Part shown: one piece after another, positions 21,148-32,430 of the stretch | Layout: each line of letters opens with the position of its first letter | Position numbering within the stretch: the stretch's first letter is position 1 | From: Eucommia ulmoides | Taxonomy: Eukaryota; Streptophyta; Magnoliopsida; Garryales; Eucommiaceae | Direction: 5' to 3' | Length of the DNA: 64,000 bases | NCBI GenBank assembly: GCA_016647705.1 | Contig: CM028338.1 | Location: forward strand, 9,671,240-9,735,239 | Notes under the pieces: model-generated | Told to the model about the DNA's origin: nothing | Seen by the model: the letters and a program-made list of their open reading frames with translations, nothing else | Databases searched by the model: none | Made by a program: the position numbers and the translations under genes

Positions 21148-23251
21148 TGTTGGCCTAGTAGAATACCCAAGAGAGGGGTGAATTGGGTAATTAAAAAATA
21201 TTATCAGAATATACTTGAATAAATCAAATAATTAATTTTATACCTAAATTAATTATCTTTATACCACAGTGGAATTATAATAAATCTAGTGTACACCCAA
21301 ACAACAAAAATAACCAAAATAATAATGCAGCACACAAAAGATTTATACTGATTCACCAAGCTACTCTTGGCTAATCTAGTCCTTCTGAGCTCCACGAAGG
21401 TCACACCCACTAAAACCAAGATTCCTTTAAAGGTAGGAACCAAACTAGCACACCGATTCTTTTACAAGATCAGAATCAACCTTTACAATTTTTGTTTTCT
21501 CAAGCTAAGAAAGAACCTCTACTTTTTAATGGTTAAAGAATAACCTAATTCTTTTTAACACTAAGGCTCAAGAATCAAAACATCACTAAAACACTCCAAA
21601 TATCCTTTTACCCGGTAAGGATTGAACCGTTACAAAATCACTCAAAAAACACAATTCTTATCCAAGAAGAATCACTACCTCAATCTCTTTACATGAAGAT
21701 ATTGAAACCCAACTACCCTTAATTAAATATCCCCAATGATTTTTAATCCGCCACAATTCACCAATACACAAATTGATAAGTAGTAAATCTCACTTGGAGT
21801 TTCTACCACCCCAGATAAATAAAAACTCAATTAATATTCCAACTAGTGATAGAAATATGTGAGATACAGAAATATAATTTTAACAAGAATATGGGTAGAA
21901 AATTGGAGCACGTAATCAGATTCAAAAAATTGTTTGAAAGAATATTTTCTTCAAAAATCAAAAATAATTTTTAAGATTAATTTTCAAAATATAAAATAAT
22001 AAGCAATAAACAATATGGAAAGATCTTACAGGGAATCCACAGAAATAATGATTAGAACAGTATAACTTCAAATCCAGTATCAGCAAGAATAGATTGCAAT
22101 TTATTAACAAAATTACTCTTAGAAAAGCTCACAATATCGGAGAATACTAATTCCTATAAAAGCTCTCTAAAAATGATATAGAATGATTAACTCTCTTAGA
22201 ATAATTAGTCTTTCTAATAAAATTCGCAGGTCTATTTAAAAGAACTTGTAATCAGCCTTCTAACGGCTAGTTTACAAGTGTCATGATAATTAAAAGCTCT
22301 TATAGACCCCTTATAACATAAGGACTTCATTTAGGTTCAATTCACTTAATAACAACTTTCAAAATACTCAATTAAACCCCTAAAGTATTTCTCAATTAAA
22401 TTAAATGAGTATAGAATTCATTTTAATTACCAAATTGAGAAATATTAATATTTAATGAGCCATATTAAAATGATTTAATTAGTATATGAACCATATCTCA
22501 AATATAAAGAATATCCCCAAAATCTCTCAAATCCTAACAAAAAATGGCTACTTTTGGATTTAAACTCGGATCAAACAGTATCCTGAAACTACGCGTTCAA
22601 TCGACTGGAAGATACTAGAAGTAGTCCATGCAGTTCATCGGTCGACCGCTCGGTCGACTCTTCGATTCAGAGAGTTTGTCATGCTTTCACCGGTTAACCG
22701 GTCAGTCGACTCTTCGATCTAGAGAGTTCAGTTGTTTTTACCGGTCGACCTGTCGGTCGACTCTTCGATTCAGAGAGTTCAACCACCATTAGCTGGTCGA
22801 CTCCTCAGTCGACTGCTCACTTCTGGATCTTTTCTCTGATCTCGTTCTTTACTCACTTTCTTTTACAATTTTGCCATTTTATCTATTTTTATCTTTAAAT
22901 ATGCTCTACTAATATTCTTATATTCCATTTTAGTTATTCAAAAATATTTCTTTTCAATTCACATAGGAGAAAATAACCTTACTTAATAAAAACACACATA
23001 AAAGATAAAATTCATTTTGTGTCATGTGTGTGTTCCTAAATGGAATATTAAGAGTTAATATTTACCTGGGTTATTTTTTTCTCATTTCTTCAAACTCTTA
23101 AAAAATTTTCATCATCTTGATATTTTCATTTAGTATCCATTCAATTTGACATTTTTATTACTGAAACTCTAAATCACTAAAACACTTGATCAAATATTAG
23201 TTCCACCAAAATACCAATACTTAATTGTTCATCAAAATCTTAGAATCAACA
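21148..23251 (-). mobile_element. Solo LTR S2 inserted in S1
   Basis: It starts TGTTGGCCTAGTAGAATACCC and ends CTTAGAATCAACA, about 2.1 kb. It is flanked by the perfect 5-bp duplication GAAAG (21143-21147 and 23252-23256). A dense GTCGAC cluster sits at 22625-22825, with units such as CGGTCGACC followed by GACTCTTCGATTCAGAGAGTT. Confidence 0.9.
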
Positions 23252-25020
23252 GAAAGTATAGAAAGAATTATATTTAAATATATGGACTAAATCGTAAGAT
23301 CAAAATAAGATCCCTTAAATCTCTCCCATATTTTAGGCCCAAAATATTCTCCACCAAAATAACAATATTTAAACTCAAAATTCGCAGGTTTAAATATAGG
23401 AATTTCAAACATATCTTATAACAACTATTTTTCAAATATTATGTCATTAAATGACATCTCAAGACTCCATACATCATATATAATCAAAATAGATATTTAT
23501 CATTTAAAAATATTCCTGAAAAATCTCATTTTGGTCCTTAAACATTTTTAAATTGAAATTTATCAAAATAGAAAGTATTAAAGTATTTTAATTAAAAGAA
23601 CATTTAATTAAATAGAGCAAATTAATAGGGATAATAAAATATATAGACCAGATCTTAATTAAGTACAAATTCCTAAGATATCTCACATATTTTAACCATA
23701 AACGGCTAGTAACGACTACTGTTTGATCAGAATCCTCGAAATCCTCTAAATCTAAAACAAACTCATCAGTCGATCAACCAATACCCATAAGTCGACTGCT
23801 CGATTCAGGATACTAGCCAAGCCAAATCCCTTCGCCCATCGGTTGATCTCCCATCTATTATCTATCGACCGAACGATTCAGAGAATTCATCTTTTAAGCA
23901 TAAGTCGACCTACCTGTTGATTGGGAGATTCAGAGACTTATTCTTTTATGCTCCGGTCGACTTACCTGTCGACTTGTCAATCCTGAGAATCTCTTCTAAA
24001 TTCGTTTTTAATTCATTTTCTTCAACATTTTTGCCCCTTTAACGGATTTCTTTTCTCAATTAGCTCCACTAAATTCTTAAATTCAATTTTAATTAATTAT
24101 CAATATTTTTTTTTCAATTACATATAGGAGCAGATAATTTCACTAATTAAGATTCTATCAAAACACACATAAATTTTAAAAACTTTTTGTGTCGTGTGTG
24201 ATCCTAATCGGGATACATTAACCTGAGTTATTTTCTCTTAGATTCTTCAAAATTTTCGGTCTCTTAATGTCCATCATTTTTGTTAGTCTCTTTAGCATGC
24301 ATTAATTACTTGTCATTATATCTTCATCATTGGAACTAATAAATTGAAACACTTAATCAAACTTGTTGATCTTAAGATTTTGATGAACAATTAAGTATTG
24401 ATATTTTGGTGGAACTAATGTTTAATTGAGTGTTTCAGTGATTTAAAGTTCCAGTGATGAAGATGACAAGTTAAATGGATTCTAAATGATGAAGTTGAAG
24501 ATATTGAAGATTTAAGAGTTTAAAGAAATTAGGGAAAACAACCCAGGTAAATTTTAACTCTTAATATCCTATTTAGGAAAACATACGGCATAAAATATTT
24601 TTATTATTTATGTGTGTTTTGATAAGATGAATTTATTTGCTCCTATGTGATTTGAAAAGAAATAGTTTTGAATGATTAAAATGAAATATAAGAATACTAA
24701 TTTAAAAGGGAAAATGGATAAAAGGGCGAAATCGTAAAAGAAACTATGTTAAAAACGAGATCAGAGAATAGATACAAAAGGTAGCAGTCGATTGAAGAGT
24801 CGACTAGAGAAAGAAATTGAAACATCCTGAATTGATAAGTCGACTAACAGGTCGACTGGCCAATGGTGGTTGAACTCTCTGAATCTGCGAGTCGACCGAG
24901 TGGTCGACCGGTGGAAGCATGACAAACTCTCTAAATCTGCGAGTTGATCGAGCAGTCGACCGATAAACTACATAGGCTACTCCCTGAATCATCTAGTCGA
25001 CTAGGCAGTCGACTGAGTAT
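22600..25020. repeat. GTCGAC palindrome clusters in S2, S1 and S3
   Basis: Three clusters lie at about 22600-22825 (S2), 23760-23985 (S1) and 24785-25015 (S3). Each has several GGTCGACC or GTCGACTG-type words spaced by about 15-45 bp, often beside an (A/T)TCNGAGAGTT word. They occupy the same relative place in each LTR copy. S4 carries GTCAACCGAC and GTTAACCGAC instead. Confidence 0.85.
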
Positions 25021-26496
25021 TCTGGTTCAGGATATTGTTTGATCTGAGTTTAAATCCAAAAGTAGCCATTTTTTGTTAGGATTTAAGAGAGATTTAAGGT
25101 ATTTGGTGATATTTAAGATATGGTTCATATATTAATTAATTCCTATTGATTTGGTACATTAAATGTTAATGTTTCTCAATTTGGTACTTGAAATAGTTTC
25201 TATTCTTATTAATTGAAATTGAGAAATACTTTGGGGATTTAATTGAGAGTTTTAAAAGTTGTTTTTAAGTGATATTGAACCTAAATGAAGTCCTTATATT
25301 ATAAGGAGTCTATAAGAGTATTTTATTGTCATGACACTTGTAAACTAGCCGTTAGAATGCTGATTACATGTACCTTTAAATAGACCTGCGAATTTCATTA
25401 GTAATTAAGCAGAAAACAAGAGATAAATCATATCATATTATTTGTGAGCTTTTATAAGAGTTATCCTTCTGAAATATTGTGCGTTTTTCTGAGAGACGAT
25501 CTTGAAGATCAACTGCTATTAATTTGTGCTGCTAGCGGATCTGAAGTTACATTGTTTTATCTATTCTTTTTGTGGATTTTAGGTGAGATCTTTCCAATTA
25601 TATTCTTTCATTGCATTATTTGATTATTGTTTGGAAATTGATTTTAGAAATTATTTCTAATTTTTGAAGAAAATATTTTTATAAACAATTTCTTGAATCT
25701 GATTAGGTGCTCCAATTTACTACCCATATCTTGATAAAATCAAATTTTTGTATCTCACGTTCTTATATCACTAATTGGGATATTAAATGAGTTATTGTTT
25801 ATTTGGGGTGGTAGAAGTTCCGAGTGAGATTTTCTTCTTATCAATTTTTGTATTAATGAGTTGTGACGGATTAAATACTATTGGGGGTATTTAATTAAGG
25901 GTAGCCGTGTTTCAGTCTTTTCTTGTAAAGAGATTGAGGTAGTGATTCTTCCTGAATAGAATTGCATTGTGAGTGATTTGTAAAGGTTTCATCCTTACCT
26001 GGAAAAATAATAGTTGGAGTGTTTTGTAAGGTTTTAATTCTTGAGCCGTAGTGATAAAAAAAATTAGGTTAATCTTTAGCCTGTAAAAAGATAGGTTATT
26101 CTTGAACTTGTAAAAAGTAGAGGATCTTCCTTAACTTATGAAAAAGATATTGTAAAAGTTAATTCTGAGCCTGTAAAAGAATCAGTGTGTGGGTTTGGTT
26201 CCTACCTTTAAAGAAATCTTGAGAATTAGTGGGTGCGAATCTCCATAGGGCTTAGAGGACTGGATTAACCAAGAGTATCTTGGTGAATTAGGATATATCT
26301 TGATGTGCTGTATTATTAATTTGTTTATTTTTGTTGTTTGGGTGTGCACTTAGATTGATAATATTATTCCACTGAATTATAAAGATAATAATTAATTTAG
26401 ACTTAAAATTAATTATTTGATTTATCAAGTTTTATTTTGATATATTTTTTAATTTACCAATTCACCCCCCCTCTTGGGTATTCTACTGGGCCAACA
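24364..26496 (+). mobile_element. Solo LTR S3 inserted in S1, opposite orientation
   Basis: It starts TGTTGATCTTAAGATTTTGATG and ends GGGTATTCTACTGGGCCAACA, 2133 bp. It is flanked by the perfect 5-bp duplication AAACT (24359-24363 and 26497-26501). This is the only uninterrupted plus-strand copy and serves as a reference for S4 and S5. The 3' third contains the degenerate GCCTGTAAAAAGAT-type array (26030-26200). Confidence 0.92.
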
Positions 26497-27407
26497 AAAC
26501 TGTTAGTTCCACAAAAAATATCAACCTTTAATTGTTCATCAAAATATTAGGATCAACAAGGATCACGCACAACACTTTAAAATGAATTAATCTTATGTAT
26601 GCTCTGATTAAATTAGGAGTTTAAAATGTGTTTTTCAATGTGCTAAATATGTGAAATGGTTTTGGTTAAGAACCTAATTAAAAATATTGTTTTAACACTT
26701 AAAATGATAGGTTTTCGGGTCAATTCGATCAACCAACGAACGGGATCGGTTAACTAACTAAAACAATAGCTTTAGAACGTGAAATGGGTGACATACTGAC
26801 CAATTTGGTGGACTTAACAATATGGTAGGTCAACTAACACAGGGGTCGGTCAACCGACACACGTTAACCGACAAGGTCAACTGTTAAATTTGACTCTTTT
26901 GGTTTTTTGGGTCAAATCTCTTTATTGTTAACGATTTCAAGTGAGGTTTTTAAGGGAATTAAATATATTTTCTTGTATATATATAATATGTTTCCTATTT
27001 ATTTGGTTCATACATATAATTATTCTTTCAATTAAATTGATAAATTACTTCCGATTTTTAAGGATTTTGATTTGAAAAAGTTTTAAGGACCAAATTGATC
27101 TTTTTCAAGAGTATTTGTTAATAGAACATACTTATTTTGAATATATACTAGCGGATAACCCGTGTCTGAAAGCACGGATTAAAAAAAAAAATCTTAATTT
27201 GAAGAAAAAAATAACTTTCAATTACAATTGAAATAATTTTTAAACCAAAAAAAAAAAAATTGTATAAAAAATAAAAAATATATATATAAAGAAAACACAA
27301 CAATGCTAAAAATTGGAATAATGAAATAAATAAACCTTCACATTTTTAAAATTTTATTTTCATCGTCAAACAATTCTAATGAACTACAATTAAACACGAA
27401 TTAAAAA

Positions 27408-27453
<46 letters not shown>

Positions 27454-28443
27454 CTATTATTTATACAACATTCTCACAGTCCGACCTTGTTTTTACATGA
27501 ATAGAATAATAAGCAATAACAATATATAAAACTTGGCTAACAATTCAAAAAAATGACAAAACACTAATTGTTTTCCAATTTCTCAACTGTTGTTTATCAA
27601 GTGAACACAACAATAACCAATATTTAAAAAAAATAACATAACTTGCTTTTTTTATACAACATTCTCAAACACTCCAGTTTTTAAACCAACATAACAATAA
27701 CTAATAATATAAAGTTCACTATTTTTTTTAAAGAAAAGACAACTTTTGTTTATACAACATTCTCGTTCAATTACAACAATTAAAATGGTTATTGCAAACA
27801 AATTGTAATGCAAATATAATGTCAAAAATAACCAATTGAACCTAATTTAAAACAAAAATTAGAAAAAAAAAAAAAAAAAAAAAAAGATGTATGAGAATAA
27901 ATAAATTGACGTAAAGAGAAATTACCTCTTCTCAAAGTAAATATTGTAGGCCTAAAAATATACTCGGAAATGGGGCAAGAAAAAAACTTTAAGAAAGAAA
28001 GAAAAAAAAAAAAAAAGGGAAAGAAAAATAATCAAGAACAAAATTTCTAAAAATAGGAAAAACAAAAGGCATCAACAAAAATACTAATAAACACACCTTA
28101 TAACTTATAAATACAGAAAAACGGTTAAAGGGTGAGCTTTCATCATTTTTCTTTAACCAAACCTACATCCAACAAAAAAAATAAAAAATAAAAAACAATA
28201 TACATGAAATTCAAAATCTTAAAAACATGATAATACTTACCGGGAAAATAAAAATAAAAAAATAAAAAACGGAAAAATTCAATCCGCATATAAAATTAAC
28301 TCAGGATAAAATTAAAAATCTGCGCACGCACAAAAAAACAATTAATCCATCAATCAGTTAAACAATTAATCATTCAAATAGATACTGTTCATCTTCTACG
28401 GAATCTAAACTTACCAGAAAAAAGTGGGAGAATATGTTATTAC

Positions 28444-28709
28444 CTTAGCTCACGATATTCTGCTTCAGTCAATTTAACGCCATCAAGTACAGGGCTGAAA
28501 TTAGGAGAATGATTAAAAGCAACAAAATTGATACCGTTTCTAATATGTCTCCAACATTCAATGTTATTATTGCAACAAAGTTAATTAAGGAAATCCGCAT
28601 TGGAAAGCAAATCTTTAAAAGTAAAAAGTGGTCTACCAAATCCATCACCTTATTTCCTCAAACTTTTTTTGCTCTCTTTTCTTTAAATACTCCTGCCTTG
28701 AAACTTTCA
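28444..28709 (-). pseudogene. Two captured exons resembling a DEAH-box splicing helicase
   Basis: The minus strand shows SRQEYLKKREQKKFEEIR (plus 28649-28709), a GT donor at 28647-28648, a 154-base intron-like stretch and an AG acceptor after TTAATTTC (28495-28496). The second piece, VLDGVKLTEAEYRELR (28444-28494), is followed by another GT donor. The two pieces join in phase (phase-2 intron). These words resemble the N-terminal region of plant PRP2/DHX16-type DEAH helicases (Arabidopsis DEAH1), which remodel the spliceosome before the first step. That likeness is from memory and needs a search. The retained intron argues for capture at the DNA level. The helicase core is absent. Confidence 0.55.
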
Positions 28710-28984
28710 TGCACGAAAACATGAAACATAGAGGTATAACAGAGACCCAATAATAAGCAATCAAAGCAGGGATGGAAGTTGGAACTCAAAAGAGAAAGCT
28801 CTTGCACAAACCTAAATGTTTCGCCTTAAACATGACGTCTGATGGTTTGTTCGGATGCTTACAATAAAACACTACCTTGAACATGAAATAATAGGGAAAA
28901 TTCAATGATAAAATGCAAATAATTTTGAAAATAAAGCATTGATAAAATGCAAAGAATTTCAAAATAAAGATATACAAACTTTTA

Positions 28985-29135
28985 CAACTAACTGAAGATG
29001 AGGAACAGAAAATCGGGAACAGAACATAAATTCATGAAGAGGACAACAACTTCAATTCTTGCTTCATGACTAAATTGTGGAATATCAGGCAATGTCAAAA
29101 CAGAAAATAGGATTTGAGTACAGTAAATGAAATTG

Positions 29136-29177
<42 letters not shown>

Positions 29178-29290
29178 ACCATTAGGAAATATTCCAGCAA
29201 TCAATTGTATAACATATTCCAGAAAATCAGGAACATACCTTACTTCAGCAATCAAAGTGAGTACATCCCGTGCCTTCACTCATGAATTCT
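28985..29290 (-). other. Possible further captured exon pieces in the Helitron
   Basis: On the minus strand, KARDVLTLIAEV, VPDFLEYVIQLIAGIFPN (29180-29279) and PDIPQFSHEARIEVVVLFMNLC (near 29010-29095) are codon-like, separated by a T-run. I do not recognise them. The word (G)TTCC(C/T)GATTTTCTG occurs in both pieces, hinting at a duplication. They may be fragments of an unknown host gene, or chance open frames. Confidence 0.3.
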
Positions 29291-29672
29291 TTTTCAAACC
29301 TAAGAACACAGACAAAGAGAAAAACATATAAATACACTTCAGAGTTCCTATCACAAACATAGAAAGAAAAAAACTTAGTATATATTATACGAACAATACA
29401 ACATAAAAGGATTTTCAGAATAATGGAGTTGGCTAGTAACAATTTTCAGCAAATTTTACAATAACAGAACAAAAACTTAGCAATTTTTTAGCATAGCAAA
29501 ATTATAGCATTAATAGAACTGAATTGAATTGAACAACAGTAGTAACAAAAATATGGGAACATAACTGAATTAATTGGGAAAATGGCGATGGAGAGAGATA
29601 GATAGGGTTTCCCTAAGTTATAGGCAAATCAAAGCCAATGGAAAAATCAAAATAAAATTCGGCCAACTACAA

Positions 29673-30185
29673 TCAAGATCGAGTTAAAACAATTGACCTA
29701 TAGGCAACGACAAGGATCTGGTGGCAAGAATGATGATGATGGAACAATCGATGATAGAGGGAGGTGGTTTTCGTGATGGCCATGAGAATCCAAGATGACC
29801 CTGCGATAGCCATGGGGTAATGGTTATGTTCGAGTAAGAAGATGGTAGTTAGAGAGGAGAGGAAAGAAGATGGAAAAGAGTAGATGAGAGAGAGGCGTGA
29901 GAAGATGGGAAAAAACAAATGAAATAAACATAAAGAAAAAAACCTAAACAAATGAGAGTGAGCAAGAGAGGGGCGCCGATATACACTATTGAAGAAGGAG
30001 GCCAGAGGTGACGTCGTCGCGAGGGAGGGGGCGCCACCGTCGTCGTGAGTAGTGGAGAAGTCGTCGCTGTCCTCGCAAGTGAGGGATTGCCGCTGGAAGT
30101 GCCGACGATTTAGAGAAAGAGCGAGAGAGAGGCCTGAGAGTGAGAAAGAGAGATCCTGAGAGAGAGAAAGAGAGGCTGACATCAT
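29673..30185 (-). other. Low-complexity 5' region of the Helitron
   Basis: The plus strand is rich in GAGAGA and GAAGAAG words, so the minus strand is open for 170 codons of Ser/Leu/Phe-rich sequence. No family is recognised. The frame is best explained by base composition. The GC-rich segment 29975-30110 (CGCCGATATACAC, GTCGTCGC) stands out from the AT-rich surroundings and may be a captured 5' exon or untranslated region. Confidence 0.35.
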
Positions 30186-30671
30186 ATTGCAAACCCTATT
30201 TTGTGAAGGATATTAAGGATACGTTGTTTGATTAATCTGGACCGTTCTTTATGCGGTGTAAAGAACGGTTGAGATTCGCCTAGAGCACTTATGTAAGTAC
30301 TGTTTTATTATATAGATGATATGTGATATATAACATAACAGTTGAAAACTAGTCGTTATAACCCTACTTCTAGTTCTATTAATATAGACCTATGGGATTA
30401 AGAAATTGGCATCAAGAACAATTAGATTTGTGTTTTCTAAGAGAGATTTTGTTGTTGAAAATTTTATGTGAGATTATTCATTGTGTCTTGAGATGGAATA
30501 GTGGAAGAAATAAAGAGGAATTTAAAGAAGAATTTAGGAAACATGAGGTCAGCTGTTAGATCCATCTCTCCAACTTTTCTTATCTTCAAAACACTTATTA
30601 CATTCTACTATTTATATAAGATTTGCATGCGTATAGCACGGATTATGAAATGGAATATATATGACATCTAA

Positions 30672-32312
30672 TGTAATACCTCGAAAATTTATATTCCTAA
30701 AAATATTATTTTATATAAATTTAATATTTTTGGACTATTTTGTAAATTTATAATATAAATAATATTTGATAATTTTTGGGGGGGTTAAGTGTAAATTTTA
30801 AATTGACTTTTAATTATTTTGGGACTATTATGTTATTTAAAATATATTTTTAAGAGTTTTGAGATATAATTAATATTTTTCTTATTTCAAAAGGGATAAT
30901 TAGTATAAATAAATAAATATATAAATAAAAAGTGGCCGATATCATTTCCTTCCTAAAGAAGGAAATGATATCAACCAAGATATATATATATATATATTAT
31001 GAAATGCTGGACACGTGTATTGATGATTACAATCAGTATAACAATCTAATAATAAAGCTAATAATAAGGATTCATTGATCGTACATATCAAAAGAGAAAG
31101 TATGAATATAACCAAAAAAAAGAAAAAAAGTTCCAACTCATGAATAGAATTTCAAAGTCACGATATTAATTGAAAATATTCGTTAAATAAAAATATCGAT
31201 ATCGGTTCGGATTTTGACTTCGGATTTCAGGTAGAATTTCTGACTCTTTTAATATATGTATTTAATTTTTCTATTGTGTGATTTATGTTATTATTGTTGT
31301 TGAATTTTAACTGTTAAATTTTATGAAATAATTATGATTATGTAAAAATTATGTGGAAATCATGCATGTGGGTTTTAAATGTTGTATTAATTAAATGCAC
31401 GTATTAGAGGGGTTAAAATTTTACTGAGTATTGGCTCACATCCCCACTATTTTGATTACAAAGCCAGCGAGAGGAAAACAGCGACCGGAATTTTAGTTGA
31501 ATTTCTAATTAAAATTGTAATAATTGTATTTATTTTTCACCGTTGTAAAATCGATTCGATAAATTGATAAATTATAAATTCGATAATTATAATTATCGCC
31601 GCCGCATTGTAAATTAAAATATTTTTATAAAACGAATTATTGGTTACTTGTCGCCGTCGCAGTATAAAATTTATCAGATTTTATAGAATGAAAATTCGAT
31701 TAATCGATTTTATTATTAATTATCCAAAGGGAGAAACTGTGTAGCGGCCTTGGAAAATCGGGTCGTTACATATTACAGGATTTTATTAACTAATAATTAA
31801 TATGAATTATTAAGTGGTATTGGCAAATAATTAAATATACTTGATTAGTAATACTATATCAGAATTGGTTCCAACTATGTTGGTCAACAGTTAATTATTT
31901 AGAAGATTCATTATTTTGATAATGAATTCATGTTATTACAAATTAACCAACTATGTTAATTATTAATAAATAAACCAAAACCAGTTTATTCATAAATATG
32001 ATCATATATACATTTCTAATGAATTCGTATAGAAATTAGTATATTTATTGACAATAACTTGACAATGGACTATTTAATAATAAATAATAATATGAATCAT
32101 ATTATTGCCAAGTAATGATTCACATTACTTGGTTTATAGATATAATATGAATCATAAAATCATGTTAGAATATTATTTCCCCCAATAAAGCGTGGTTTCA
32201 TTTACACAATATCGAAATAATTATATCTATATGTTGTTAGTATCTTTTGATCTTGGTGTTCATTCTCTATAGGAGAAACCAAGTGGCAACCCTGTAAAAC
32301 TGGGTCGTTTCA
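30672..32312. mobile_element. LTR-like insertion with two related 3' ends
   Basis: It starts TGTAATACCTCGAAAATTT and ends AAACTGGGTCGTTTCA, flanked by TCTAA (30667-30671 and 32313-32317). A second end-like block, GGAAAATCGGGTCGTTACA, lies inside at about 31752-31770, so the insertion may be one LTR plus part of another copy. No coding domain is seen. A 15-bp perfect stem with a 5-base loop lies at about 30938-30972. Confidence 0.7.
30938..30972. repeat. Perfect 15-bp stem hairpin
   Basis: GATATCATTTCCTTC, loop CTAAA, GAAGGAAATGATATC. It sits within the LTR-like insertion just before a TA tract. It could be a regulatory or terminator-like hairpin of the LTR. Function is unknown. Confidence 0.85.
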
Positions 32313-32430
32313 TCTAATAAACTTTATTCTTGTTGAGCTGGTATAGAACCTTCATTTGATGTGGCTTACATTCTATTATCACCCTCCCTCAAGCTTAACT
32401 TGGGAGATTGAATGGTAAGCTTGTTTCTTA

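Larger units (their letters stand above)
19815..26558 (-). mobile_element. Solo LTR S1 (TGTTGG family) holding S2 and S3
   Basis: On the plus strand it starts TGTTGGCCCAGTAAG and ends TTAGGATCAACA. Its direction is opposite to S4. It is flanked by AGGAT (19810-19814 and 26559-26563), a perfect 5-bp duplication that rebuilds the S4 sequence when removed. Its own sequence is 19815-21147, 23252-24363 and 26497-26558. It contains its own GTCGAC cluster (about 23760-23985). Confidence 0.88.
27148..30316 (-). mobile_element. Non-autonomous Helitron with captured exons
   Basis: On the minus strand the 5' end reads TCTATATAATAAAACAG (from plus 30316). The 3' end has a small hairpin (CCGTG 27160-27164 with CACGG 27173-27177, 8-nt loop), then 8 bases, then CTAG (27148-27151). 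The flanking host bases are A and T, and no target duplication is seen, as expected of Helitrons. It interrupts LTR S4 cleanly. No Rep/helicase is encoded. The interior is A/T-rich with poly-A runs at 27411-27450, 27862-27884 and 29139-29175 and carries exon-like pieces of a helicase gene. Confidence 0.82.
30484..32381 (-). repeat. Copia 3' LTR, split by an LTR-like insertion
   Basis: The own sequence is 30484-30671 and 32313-32381, about 255 bp, matching the 5' LTR at 54097-54343 in words such as GAGATGGAATAG, TTTATATAAGATTTGCATGC and CTGGTATAGAACCTTCAT. It starts on the minus strand at TGATAATAG next to the purine tract. Confidence 0.85.

Noticed and set aside
28988..29279. Minus-strand frames with long poly-Phe
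   Set aside because: The Phe run is a T-tract (29139-29175 A-run on plus). Flanking words are noted only as possible captured exons.
29673..30185. 170-codon minus-strand frame in the Helitron
   Set aside because: Ser/Leu/Phe-rich translation of GAGA repeats; no domain and no start context. Kept only as a composition note.
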